A stretch of DNA of 64,000 nt from Saussurea involucrata (lineage: Eukaryota > Streptophyta > Magnoliopsida > Asterales > Asteraceae): positions 85,065,484 through 85,129,483 of the forward strand of contig CM066313.1 of the NCBI GenBank assembly GCA_033807775.1, in the 5' to 3' direction. How positions within the stretch are numbered: position 1 is the first letter of the stretch; each line of letters begins with the position of its first letter. This document shows positions 42,089 to 50,444 of the stretch, in pieces. The position numbers and the translations under genes were made by a program. The notes under the pieces were generated by a model. It searched no databases. It was not told where the DNA came from and was given only the letters and a program-made list of their open reading frames with translations.

Positions 42089-43672
42089 ATGGCATCTTCT
42101 GACATTCCTACTACCGCTGAGAACATCGCCGCTGATACTGAGGAAGTGGAAATTATCAAGGCTCCTCAGGTTAAGTTCACTCTGGAACAACTAGATTGGA
42201 CCAAAACGAACAACCTTTCTGCGCTTCTCGAGTTTCCTCCTCGAAAGCAAGTCACACATCTAAAAGATGCTGTGAATTTCCTAAAGAATAGCTGCATTTC
42301 AACAGCCCTGACCATCACACCTCCTGCAAATCAGCTACTACTATCCCAGTTCTGCTACTCAGCCAGACGCTCTCAGCTACCATCAGCCAAAGATCCCTCC
42401 AAAACAATTGATTGTATCCTCAGCGATACTGAGTATGGGACAATAAAGATCACACCTGCCATCATTTGCAAAGCTCTCAACTTTCCCAACGCTACAAAAG
42501 AAAAACCTTTTGTTGCTCTCCCTGATCACAAAAAGCTCGCTGACAAAGAAGCCCTTATTGCATTTTTCGATGCAATGGTCTATGTATGGGAAATTGGAAG
42601 AGACAAGAAGCCCGAGAAGAAGCTGACCCTGCTAAAGAAGTCGAAAATGCCCAGCGAGATGAACTTCATCTTCGCTCACTTAATCAGCTGCATGACTGCA
42701 AAGACCGGCTCCTCTGACCAAGCCGCTCAACCTCAACAAGCAATGGGATACGCTCTGCTGAAAGGTCTACATATTGACTGGGCATCTATCATCTATGATG
42801 ACTTGGTGCAAAGAGTAGACTCTGCCGCTGACAGACCTTCATGGGTTCCATACCCAAGATTCATCAGCGCCATCTTCCAATATGGCCTGAAGGATAGCTA
42901 CCCACAAGAGGGTGACCTGAAACTCTCTCAGGTTGGCCCTAAAGTACTTGACTTCAAACCGGTGGAAAATGAGGTACGTCTTTCTACCCTTCTAACTCTT
43001 CTCAACCCTACTTCTTCTACTTCTATGGCTCCTTCAGCGACAACACCCCTCGCTGATTCCCATGCCACAAAATCCCCTCCTTCAAAGAAAAGGAAACAAT
43101 CATCTACCCAACTTAGTTCCAAAAGGACTAAGCTAACCAAGGAGCAACCCCAACAATCTCGTGCTGAAGACTCCTCAGCTCATTCTGCAGAGCTGAAGGA
43201 ACGTTCAGTGGTACGCTCTGCCACACCTGAACAACCCATCCATACCATCCAAACTTCAGCGACTCTAAACGCTGAGGTTACAAACTTGGAACCTACCCAA
43301 CCTCCTCCAGTCTTTCAACAGACTGAAGAAGCGATTCTCAGCGAATCCAACGCTGAACTTCGCACCCAACCCAAGTTCTCAACCTCTGCTTCTCTCTCTA
43401 CTCATTTGGTCTCTCCTCCAGTTATCGCTGGAGCTGCCGTCATTCCTACGGAAACTAAAGCTGATACTCCAGGAATGATGAAGACAGGACCTGCAGGACA
43501 ACCCATGGGCACTTTTGAAGACGACATGGAACATTTTTCAGGAACCCGTAATTTTGACGAGTTCATCAATCCTCCTGCAGGTACACACCAACCAATAAAC
43601 ATTGTAACTAAACCCCAAACTTCTGAGCTTTCCTTTGATCACAAGTACTTATCTGTTACAGGTCCTCTCTGA
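42089..43672 (+). CDS. Inner copia post-pol ORF, part A
   Basis: 527 codons from MASSDIPTTAEN. Residues about 30-300 look globular (FTLEQLDWTKTNNLSALLEF, then ITPAIICKALNFP, then GLHIDWASIIYDDLVQRV and SWVPYPRFISAIF). The I-[ND]-[YW]-A-x-[LI]-I-[WY]-[ND]-[ED]-[IL]-V and [FW]-V-P-[FY]-x-R-F signature recurs in the post-pol ORF of the outer element, showing common ancestry. Residues beyond about 310 are Ser/Thr/Pro/Glu-rich with a nuclear-signal-like PSKKRKQ. No signal peptide or membrane span is evident. It ends at 43672, overlapping part B in another frame. Function unknown. Confidence 0.7.
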   Translation: MASSDIPTTAENIAADTEEVEIIKAPQVKFTLEQLDWTKTNNLSALLEFPPRKQVTHLKDAVNFLKNSCISTALTITPPANQLLLSQFCYSARRSQLPSAKDPSKTIDCILSDTEYGTIKITPAIICKALNFPNATKEKPFVALPDHKKLADKEALIAFFDAMVYVWEIGRDKKPEKKLTLLKKSKMPSEMNFIFAHLISCMTAKTGSSDQAAQPQQAMGYALLKGLHIDWASIIYDDLVQRVDSAADRPSWVPYPRFISAIFQYGLKDSYPQEGDLKLSQVGPKVLDFKPVENEVRLSTLLTLLNPTSSTSMAPSATTPLADSHATKSPPSKKRKQSSTQLSSKRTKLTKEQPQQSRAEDSSAHSAELKERSVVRSATPEQPIHTIQTSATLNAEVTNLEPTQPPPVFQQTEEAILSESNAELRTQPKFSTSASLSTHLVSPPVIAGAAVIPTETKADTPGMMKTGPAGQPMGTFEDDMEHFSGTRNFDEFINPPAGTHQPINIVTKPQTSELSFDHKYLSVTGPL

Positions 43673-44732
43673 AAGCTGTGGAGACAAACTGACAGGTCTC
43701 ACCACTACTCTTTCTGATAACTCTACAGCTGTAACAAACGCTGGAGAGAATCTTACAAAGCTGACAACTGTCGTCGAGAAGAAAGCCCCCACAGATGATT
43801 TGAAGCAGGTTGATAAAAGCCTCAGCGAATTTGCCAAAGTTCTCTCTGATATCTACACAGACTACCTCGACATCAAGAAATCAGTTGACACCATGTCCAG
43901 CGAAGTCACAACGCTGAAGACATCGGTTGGCACACTCGAAGGTGATATGTCTGCTGTAAAGACAAATGTGAACACTCTGACAACTGACTTAGGCTCTGTA
44001 AAGACTGACGTTGGTTCGATGAAAACAATGTTGGAGCAACTACTGAACAAAGCGAACGCCCCTGTCACTGCTTCTGAAAATTTTACAGCGGCGGATCGCA
44101 CTGAGCTCAAGAAGATCAATCCTGCTATTTCTGGCCTTGAAGATAGATTAGCAAAGATTGAAGGTTGTATAGGAATCTCTGGCCAAGAAGACAGAGAAAA
44201 TGCAGCTGCTGAGTCAACACATTCCTCCCCTATTCATCATGAAGAAGAGGGGGAGAAGAAGACTGAAGACCTTCTCCACGATGAATCTGTCGTGGAAAAG
44301 AAGACTGAAGACCTCACCCTCGCTGAAGAGAGTGAGAAGACAGCTGAAGAAACCAACGCTGGACCTCAGGGAGTTGAAAACCCTGAGGAAACCGAGAAGC
44401 TCGCCTCTGTATCTGAGGGGGAGCAACTCGAAGAAGAAGCTGATAAATCCGAATCTGAAGCTGAAGACGAAGAAGACATCGATCTATCTGATGATGAACC
44501 ATCATCTTCTCCAAAGAATGATGATGACGACGACGATGATGATGACTCCTTCATTGTCAAGCCTGCTCAGAGGACGATAACTCTTAAGGGAATCTCGATA
44601 AATGAACCATCAGGGGAGCGGACCAAATCAAAGACCTCAGCATCTGAAGCTAAGAAAGGCAAAGGCAAAAGCGTCGCTGAAGATGAAAATCTGACGATCT
44701 TGCTTGAAAAGCCGGTTTGTCAGGTACACTAA
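43635..44732 (+). CDS. Inner copia post-pol ORF, part B (coiled coil, acidic)
   Basis: 365 codons in a different frame from part A; homology probably begins near 43660 (QVLSESCGDKL). Residues about 20-140 are a heptad-rich coiled coil (SEVTTLKTSVGTLEGDMSAV and similar), followed by a Glu/Lys/Asp-rich region with a run of nine Asp near 44518-44545. The last codons read PVCQ at a CAG/GTACAC boundary (44721-44729), a good 5' splice donor; a matching acceptor at 44862-44863 (CCAG/TCC) would keep the frame open. I interpret A, B and C as pieces of one long protein. Confidence 0.6.
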   Translation: MITSTYLLQVLSESCGDKLTGLTTTLSDNSTAVTNAGENLTKLTTVVEKKAPTDDLKQVDKSLSEFAKVLSDIYTDYLDIKKSVDTMSSEVTTLKTSVGTLEGDMSAVKTNVNTLTTDLGSVKTDVGSMKTMLEQLLNKANAPVTASENFTAADRTELKKINPAISGLEDRLAKIEGCIGISGQEDRENAAAESTHSSPIHHEEEGEKKTEDLLHDESVVEKKTEDLTLAEESEKTAEETNAGPQGVENPEETEKLASVSEGEQLEEEADKSESEAEDEEDIDLSDDEPSSSPKNDDDDDDDDDSFIVKPAQRTITLKGISINEPSGERTKSKTSASEAKKGKGKSVAEDENLTILLEKPVCQVH

Positions 44733-44863
44733 ACATCTCTTACTACATCCCTCCTCTATCAATACACTATCAGTTCTACCATCCAAGCCTATACACTTGA
44801 ACAAATTTCCTCTCTCTGATTCTACCCAAGTTCTTACTTGTAAGATCGCTGTGTTTCAGCCAG
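44724..44863 (+). other. Candidate intron in the inner post-pol ORF
   Basis: CAG/GTACAC donor at 44721-44729, a T/C-rich end (GTGTTTCAGCCAG) and acceptor at 44862-44863. Removing these 140 bases joins part B in frame to a segment (SSPLFKDIAEGSTTATSP) that runs to an in-frame TAG at 45050-45052 and then continues open into part C. Confidence 0.4.
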
Positions 44864-46122
44864 TCCTCTCCCCTGTTTAAGGATATCGCTGAAGGTTCCA
44901 CAACTGCGACTTCACCAATAATGCCAGCTGCTGCTGAAGAAATAATCCCAGCCTTAGATTTGATCTCTGAGACTGATGAACCAGAAGAACAAATGCTCGC
45001 TCATCCAAACAGACCTTCCTTGGCTCCTCAAAAGCCAAGTGAAGAGGAATAGAGAAGAAGAGAAGAAATAATAAAGACGTTCGAGGCTCAGCGAATAAAT
45101 CCGAAACATGATCAACTTCCTTCCATTCCTAAGAAGTTCAAAATTTCTAAAAAGGAATACAAGGATCACCTCAGAGCTGAACGTCTACTCGCTGAAAGAA
45201 AAGAAGCTGAAGAAAAGGACAGAGAATATGCCATCCAGCTTTCTCAACGATCAGTGAAAGGCCCCAAGATGAAAAGAGATCCAATTGAAGTTCAACGTCA
45301 GCTGTGGGAAGACGCCAAGAAGATAACTGAAGAAAAGAGAACTATGTCTCAGTCCACTCTAGTCTGGTGCAAAGAAAAGGTACATTACAGATTCTCTCCT
45401 GCCATAATCAACAAGGTACTCATCAGTGGAAGATCAACCCTGAAAATTTTTCAATCGCTGAAATTGAGGTATTCAGAGACAATGACCACTACGAAAAATT
45501 CTATGCCGAATCTGTCACGAAATTCAGTCTCTCTGAATGGTTGGAGATGAGGTTAGCCATACAAAAGTCTCAATCTAAATCCAAAGAACCTTTCGAAAAG
45601 CTGTTAAACAAGCAGATCGACATGGTTTACTCTTGTATGGATATTCCTCCTCCTCCTCCTCTCGAAAGTCAGAAAAGAAAGGCCTCAGCAAAGAAGAAGA
45701 AGTCTAAATCTTCAAATGATGGCCCTATCATACGAAATGAAACAGGTATTGGTTTTTCCCGAGCTAAAGTCCTTGGTCCTGACCCTGATCTTTCCGAACT
45801 CGATCCATCTCTTCCTGAAGGTGAGACTTTCATCCCTGGAAAAGTCTTAAGCAAACCCTACGGGATATTTTTCCTTGACTACGACGGTGGAAAGCGTTTT
45901 CAACGCATCTCTGAACTTCACATCACTCCCATCGAACAGCTGAAAGATCTCATCAACTGGTGTGACTTTAGGAATGATCTTCAGGCACGACATCTGAAAC
46001 CCTTGATTTTTGAAGAAGCGCTGATCAAAAGAAAACAAGGTGTAACCGTTCCTGACTGGATGATTCCCACATCAAAGACCCTTGATGAACTTCTCATTAA
46101 GGAAGAACCCTTTATAAGCTGA
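44864..46122 (+). pseudogene. Inner copia post-pol ORF, part C
   Basis: From 44864 a frame is open apart from a TAG at 45050-45052. It is Lys/Glu-rich (KKEYKDHLRAERLLAERKEA) up to about 45378, where it shifts frame near an AAG/GTACAT string. The frame then continues through WKINPENFSIAEIEVF, LSEWLEMRLA, a Pro run, and a compact C-terminal segment (GIFFLDYDGGKRFQRISELH) to a stop at 46120-46122. That last block corresponds in position and pattern (G-[IV]-[FV]-[FY]-[LV]-D-x-D-x-x-K-R-F-x-R) to the C-terminal domain of the outer post-pol ORF. Confidence 0.6.
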
Positions 46123-46390
46123 TATGATCGCCCTTTTTCTCTATTGTATCAGTTATTCTTTTTGTACTTGTAATTTATTTCGCTTGTACTTATAATCTTT
46201 CCTTTCCCATTTGTAACCTGATTCAAAGTTTTAAAGAATGATTTCAGCAAATGTACTTTACTCCATCAGTACTGAAAAGATCCCAGAAAACAGTAAAAGG
46301 GACAAATATTTTATGAGTTCTTTTTATCCTTATGTTTTCATTAAATAGCAATTTTCCTTGTTGCTATGTCATAATCAAATAGGGGGATAT
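46123..46390 (+). other. 3' untranslated end and purine tract of the inner copia
   Basis: AT-rich; AATAGGGGGATAT (46378-46390) directly before the 3' LTR is the polypurine tract. Confidence 0.75.
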
Positions 46391-47359
46391 TGTTGATCCA
46401 AACCCTCAGTGATTTGATAATGACCCTCTCTTAAATACTTAGTGAAAATTGTAAGTAAACAATATATATCAGAGTTTCACTATCGCTGATAAGTACTAAG
46501 ATCTTACAGTACCGCTGATAGGAACTCTCGCTCTTTAGATTAAACATTCAGCGAACACTGTTCACCATAATGTTCTGAGCCTGTTCAGTTCTTATGATGA
46601 TCTCTGATAAGTTAGTTGTTTACTTATGATCCCTGAAGACAAGTTTCACGTCAACATAGGTTCTACGCTGAAGTCGAAGATCAAGCTCAAGAACCAGCGA
46701 CAAGTCTCCTAATGAACTGATGCGGATCAGCGAAGACTCAGATTTGTCCACTCAACGTGAAGTATCAAGTACAAGACTTCAGCTATCGCTGAACTTTATC
46801 ATTCGCTGAATAGATAATGATAATGTTCTGAATCAACGAAAGCTGATCATGAAGTCCTCCGTACAAAGTACTTTTGTCTTAACCACCCTTGCACGACTCC
46901 GTACGAAATGTCAGAACAGAACCTTCTATTGTCTGAAATCGTACAACCACTCTGATACTACACTGTTCATTCATGCGGCTAATAAGGTTGTCTACAAAGG
47001 TCAATGACATGCAACCAATCCACTGATGACACGTGTAAAGTATATACTGACTTGCATTAAATGCATGCAGTATATAAAGAGATGAACCCACTTCTTTTGA
47101 AGTAACTTGCTAACTCTGGACAAGTTCATTCTCTTATCTCTAGATAGGTTATTATTAGTAATTTCCTTATCTCTCTTAGTGCAAGAAAACCTTTGTGTTC
47201 CAACTTGTTTAGATTTAGGTTTATCCTTAATCTTGTTTCCGCAACAAGCTGTAAATTGTTAATGATTTATCAATAAACAATTTAGAAAAGTAAAATCTGT
47301 GTGTTTGTATTCAACCCCCCCCCCCTTCTACAAACTTGTATAACCCTTCGGGACCAACA
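46391..47359 (+). repeat. 3' LTR of the inner copia element
   Basis: Same ends as the 5' LTR (TGTTGATCC to GACCAACA). By eye about nine substitutions and one extra C separate the two, close to 0.9%. It is followed by the second gagtc copy (47360-47364). Confidence 0.95.
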
Positions 47360-47364
47360 GAGTC

Positions 47365-48894
47365 AGTGGTTAAAACTTTATCTGACTCTATCACAGCTTC
47401 ACTCATTTCTTTTCTCCCTCCATCCTCACCACTAACTACCTTTTCTACTTCTACTTCTTTTTCTACTTCTTCGATCACAGACGAAGGACCCACAGCATCA
47501 GTAGCAGTGTCGAGAAGTTCGGTCTTCCGAGTGGAATCAGCATCGGAACTCACGACACGTGGTCTCTTTCCCATATGTCTAGGAATCAAATTCACCAAAG
47601 GGTCATGACCTGAGTCATCATCGTCATCATCATTGTCATGGGTAGGAAAGAAGGGTTCTATCTCATCGTCTTGATTAATTGCATCATCATCAGGAGATGA
47701 TGCAGCGGCATAAGCTTCATCCCATGAGACATTATCATCAAATACATTAACCGGAGATCGTCGAGGTGGTGGTTGAACTGGTCTGGAAGAGGATGCATGG
47801 CCAACAGTCCGTAATCTTCTCCCAACTCTCTTTCTTTTCGTTCTCCTCACCTCTCGTTGTTCAGGAACATCCCCATGTTCCTGAACCCCCTCGACATGGA
47901 CTTCCTCACCACCTAAAGGATTAGCATCGTGGGGAGGTCCCTCCGGTTCTGTATTGACCATCAATGCATTATCTATCCTATATTGCCTAACTACCCCAGA
48001 CTGTTGGTCAGCATGAGCGAGCAGATCTTCACGTAGAACGGCGATGTGTGCAAAGTTGATCTGTTTGGGCATTCTTAGATAGTGCATGTACTGGCTTGGG
48101 CCTCTGGGGTGATTCTCTCGTCTTGGAATCTGATCGTTGTCTACCATAGCTTGATGAATCAAGATCTGGAAGAAACGCTGAAATGGTACGAAGTTTCGTC
48201 TCATCTTTGGTTTTAACTGATCCGCGACAAGCTCAACGATCTCATTCCATATCAAGACGGCATAGTTAATGTTGTGGTTATAAACAAATGCATGAAACAT
48301 GCGCAGTGTGGATAGGTTTGTCTTGTCTAGTCCAGTATGCTTTGAGGTCATGCAACGGTTGAAAATTGAGCATATGGAGTAGTATATTCTCGGTAGGTAG
48401 TTTCGTCTGAAGGTGGATGAGCCAGTAAGTGGGGCATTCTATGGAGGTTGATAACCCAAACTTCGAATGTCATCATAGAGCTGTGATTCAGGAACCGGAT
48501 TTTGAAGATTCTCACTCAGGAGGTTTAGTGATCGGCTGAGTCCCCTTAGAGTGAATCGGACATCGAAGTGGTCAAGTTTGGCAGTAAAGTGTGGTACTCG
48601 AGCGGTTGGATGGTATGTGAGTGTACTCCAGAATTGTTTAAGGTAGATTGCAGGCACGAGCTCAACTCTGGTCAATGCAGTCAGTAAAGGGTGACCGCGG
48701 AGAATCTCGAGAATGACTCCGTAGTCAAAAGGAACCGCGAAATCTAGGTGATGGTTGTTGTGCAGAAATGGCACCGCATTAGTACTCGGAAAAATCTCTT
48801 CGTCCAGATCATGAGCATTGACTAACGGATGTGATGACTGATGCGAACGGATGATGGTGTTGTCATCCGAGGCATTTCCATCATGATCAGCCAT
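47365..48894 (-). pseudogene. Post-pol ORF of outer copia, N-terminal part
   Basis: I start at the ATG at 48894 (MADHDGNASDDN), which sits directly after a TACAG acceptor-like string. A TAG at 48441-48439 interrupts the frame, which is otherwise open to 47365 where the inner element is inserted. The N-terminal 150 residues (PLLTALTRVELVPAIYLKQF, FDVRFTLRGLSRSL) and the following block (INYAVLIWNEIVELV, NFVPFQRFFQILIHQ) form the globular domain shared with the inner element's post-pol ORF. Acidic and Pro-rich sequence follows. The protein resumes at 34347 in the same phase. Disrupted by insertion and stop. Confidence 0.7.
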
Positions 48895-48978
48895 CTGTAC
48901 CACTTAACAGTTTAGAATAGTGCCAAAATTGGATTTTTCCTTAAAAAAATTTCCAAATATTTCCTAAGTCTTGGGCAA

Positions 48979-49110
48979 GTCGCAATCAACATAAAAGAGT
49001 GTGTCGCAGACCATTACGATGTCGCAATGCAAAGCATAGACATGGTGAAGGCGCAACACAAGGTTGCAATTTGGTCCTTGTCGCAACAGACCATTGCGAC
49101 ATGGTTGAGT
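48979..49110. repeat. Degenerate TCGCAA dyads
   Basis: TCGCAA-CAGACCA-TTGCGA at 49081-49099 is a perfect 6-7-6 dyad; GCGCAA-CACAAGG-TTGCAA near 49051 keeps the 6-7-6 geometry, and further half sites lie at 48979-49030. Confidence 0.6.
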
Positions 49111-49666
49111 GTTAGGCCACTGCGACATGTTTGAAGTTATGAATGACAGTTGCTTGCAACATTCATGAACACATGAATGTCACAAGGTTGCGACATCAAT
49201 GAACACAGAAACTATCTAAGTATTCAAGCCCTAAAAAACTTGTTTTCGCCCAAAAAAAATGTTAAAACTACCACTACTAAACTCGCCTTAGCTACGTTAA
49301 CAAACCCTAAACATTTAAATATCCTATCAAACACAACACAACGATTTTGGGCAGATTTGAAAAAAAATCGAACCTAAAACCCTAAACTCGAATGTGGCAT
49401 GCGATTTAATGGATCAAATCTACTGAAACTTAAGAGAAAGTACCTTGATATAGATCTGAATGGAATGCACGGATCAAAAATCACGAAATCGGTCTGAATC
49501 GAAAAGTCAGTTGAGAGAGATTTGGGTAGGGTTTAAGGTTTTGATTTGAGATATGGTTGAAAAGTCAAAACCCTAAATTTTATACGATTTGAATTCTGGG
49601 ACACGTGGCAGCAAATGATTGGTCCGAAGGTTTGACCTACCACTTGGTACGGTTCACATGGTCATG

Positions 49667-49899
49667 TCGCAATGCACGGTTGCGATTTGGCATTTGATCA
49701 TGTCGCAATACACAGTTGTGACATGTTACTGTTCAAATTGTCATGTCGCAATACACGGTTGCGACATGGAACCGTTCATGCCCTTAAATCGCAGTGTACT
49801 GTTGCGATTTGAAAAAAAAACTTAAGGCCATTGAGATATCGCAATAGAAGGTTGCGATATCTCACTGTTCACATGTAAAATCGCAATGGAAGGTTGAGA
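49667..49899. repeat. Array of six TCGCAA-N7-TTGCGA dyads
   Basis: Dyads start at 49667, 49703, 49746, 49789, 49839 and 49881, all 6-7-6. Two have long perfect arms: 49742-49768 (10 bp, CATGTCGCAA) and 49833-49863 (12 bp, GAGATATCGCAA). The outer arm sequence differs between dyads but stays complementary within each. Spacing here is 36-50 bp. Confidence 0.8.
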
Positions 49900-50444
49900 T
49901 ATTAATGTAACTTGGACATTTTTCAGATTAAGATTTGAAAAGATTTTATCACATTGGAAGATGTCCAACTTCCAACTGATTAAGCACTCAAGGATTTTAA
50001 ACACAGTTTTCACTTCCCCTTAAATGATGCAAAGATATTTCAAAATTGTTTTCATCATTTAAGAGATAGTGTTTAAAAAACAAATTAGAATACTTACCTT
50101 CACTCCTCGGAAACAGATAAACAATGTAGCTACACGCACATGATCTAGCAGTTATGCACACTCCCCCTAAATTTGTGCATATGATCTGTTCTATAACTCC
50201 CCCTGAAACCAAGAATATACCTTTCGTGCAGAAACAGATATCATAACAGATCAGAGATAATACGATTAAGAATTGAGAAAAGAAGAACGAATTGAAAAAT
50301 ACTTATGATACAATGAGAATATGACAATTTAATTAACAAATATGAAAGATAGAATATGATGAAAATTTTAGTGTATTAATCTAGAAGCAAGTTCTAGATT
50401 AAGATACAAATATTTCCATCTATTATATACTTAATATATGAGAT

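Larger units (their letters stand above)
34348..47359 (+). mobile_element. Inner Ty1/copia element (sirevirus-like)
   Basis: LTRs 34348-35315 and 46391-47359 (about 968 bp; roughly nine substitutions and one extra C apart), target duplication gagtc on both sides (34343-34347 and 47360-47364), iMet primer site at 35316 and a GGGGGATA tract before the 3' LTR. It carries gag, pol and a long post-pol coding region (42089-46122). It is inserted antisense to its host, in the post-pol ORF of the outer copia element. Gag-pol has at least two frameshifts and three in-frame TGA stops, so it is not autonomous now. Confidence 0.95.
48904..50444 (-). other. Outer copia spacer between pol and post-pol ORF
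   Basis: No gene. On the minus strand it contains two internal purine tracts (TCAGGGGGAGTT near 50199 and TTTAGGGGGAGTG near 50170) resembling an ancestral polypurine tract, then two dyad arrays (49667-49899 and 48979-49110). It ends at the minus-strand string TAAACTG-N8-TACAG (48914-48895) before the post-pol ATG. Confidence 0.55.

Noticed and set aside
42928..44560. Several minus-strand frames opposite the inner post-pol ORF
   Set aside because: Shadows of a Ser/Glu/Asp-rich coding strand.
31795..48894. Post-pol ORF as a host gene invaded by the inner copia
   Set aside because: It lies between pol and the 3' LTR of the outer element, within its ctaac duplications, so it belongs to that element.
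48894..50444. tRNA or small structured RNA gene suggested by the strong hairpins
   Set aside because: Hairpins are the repeated dyads; no cloverleaf, Pol III boxes or conserved RNA family recognised.
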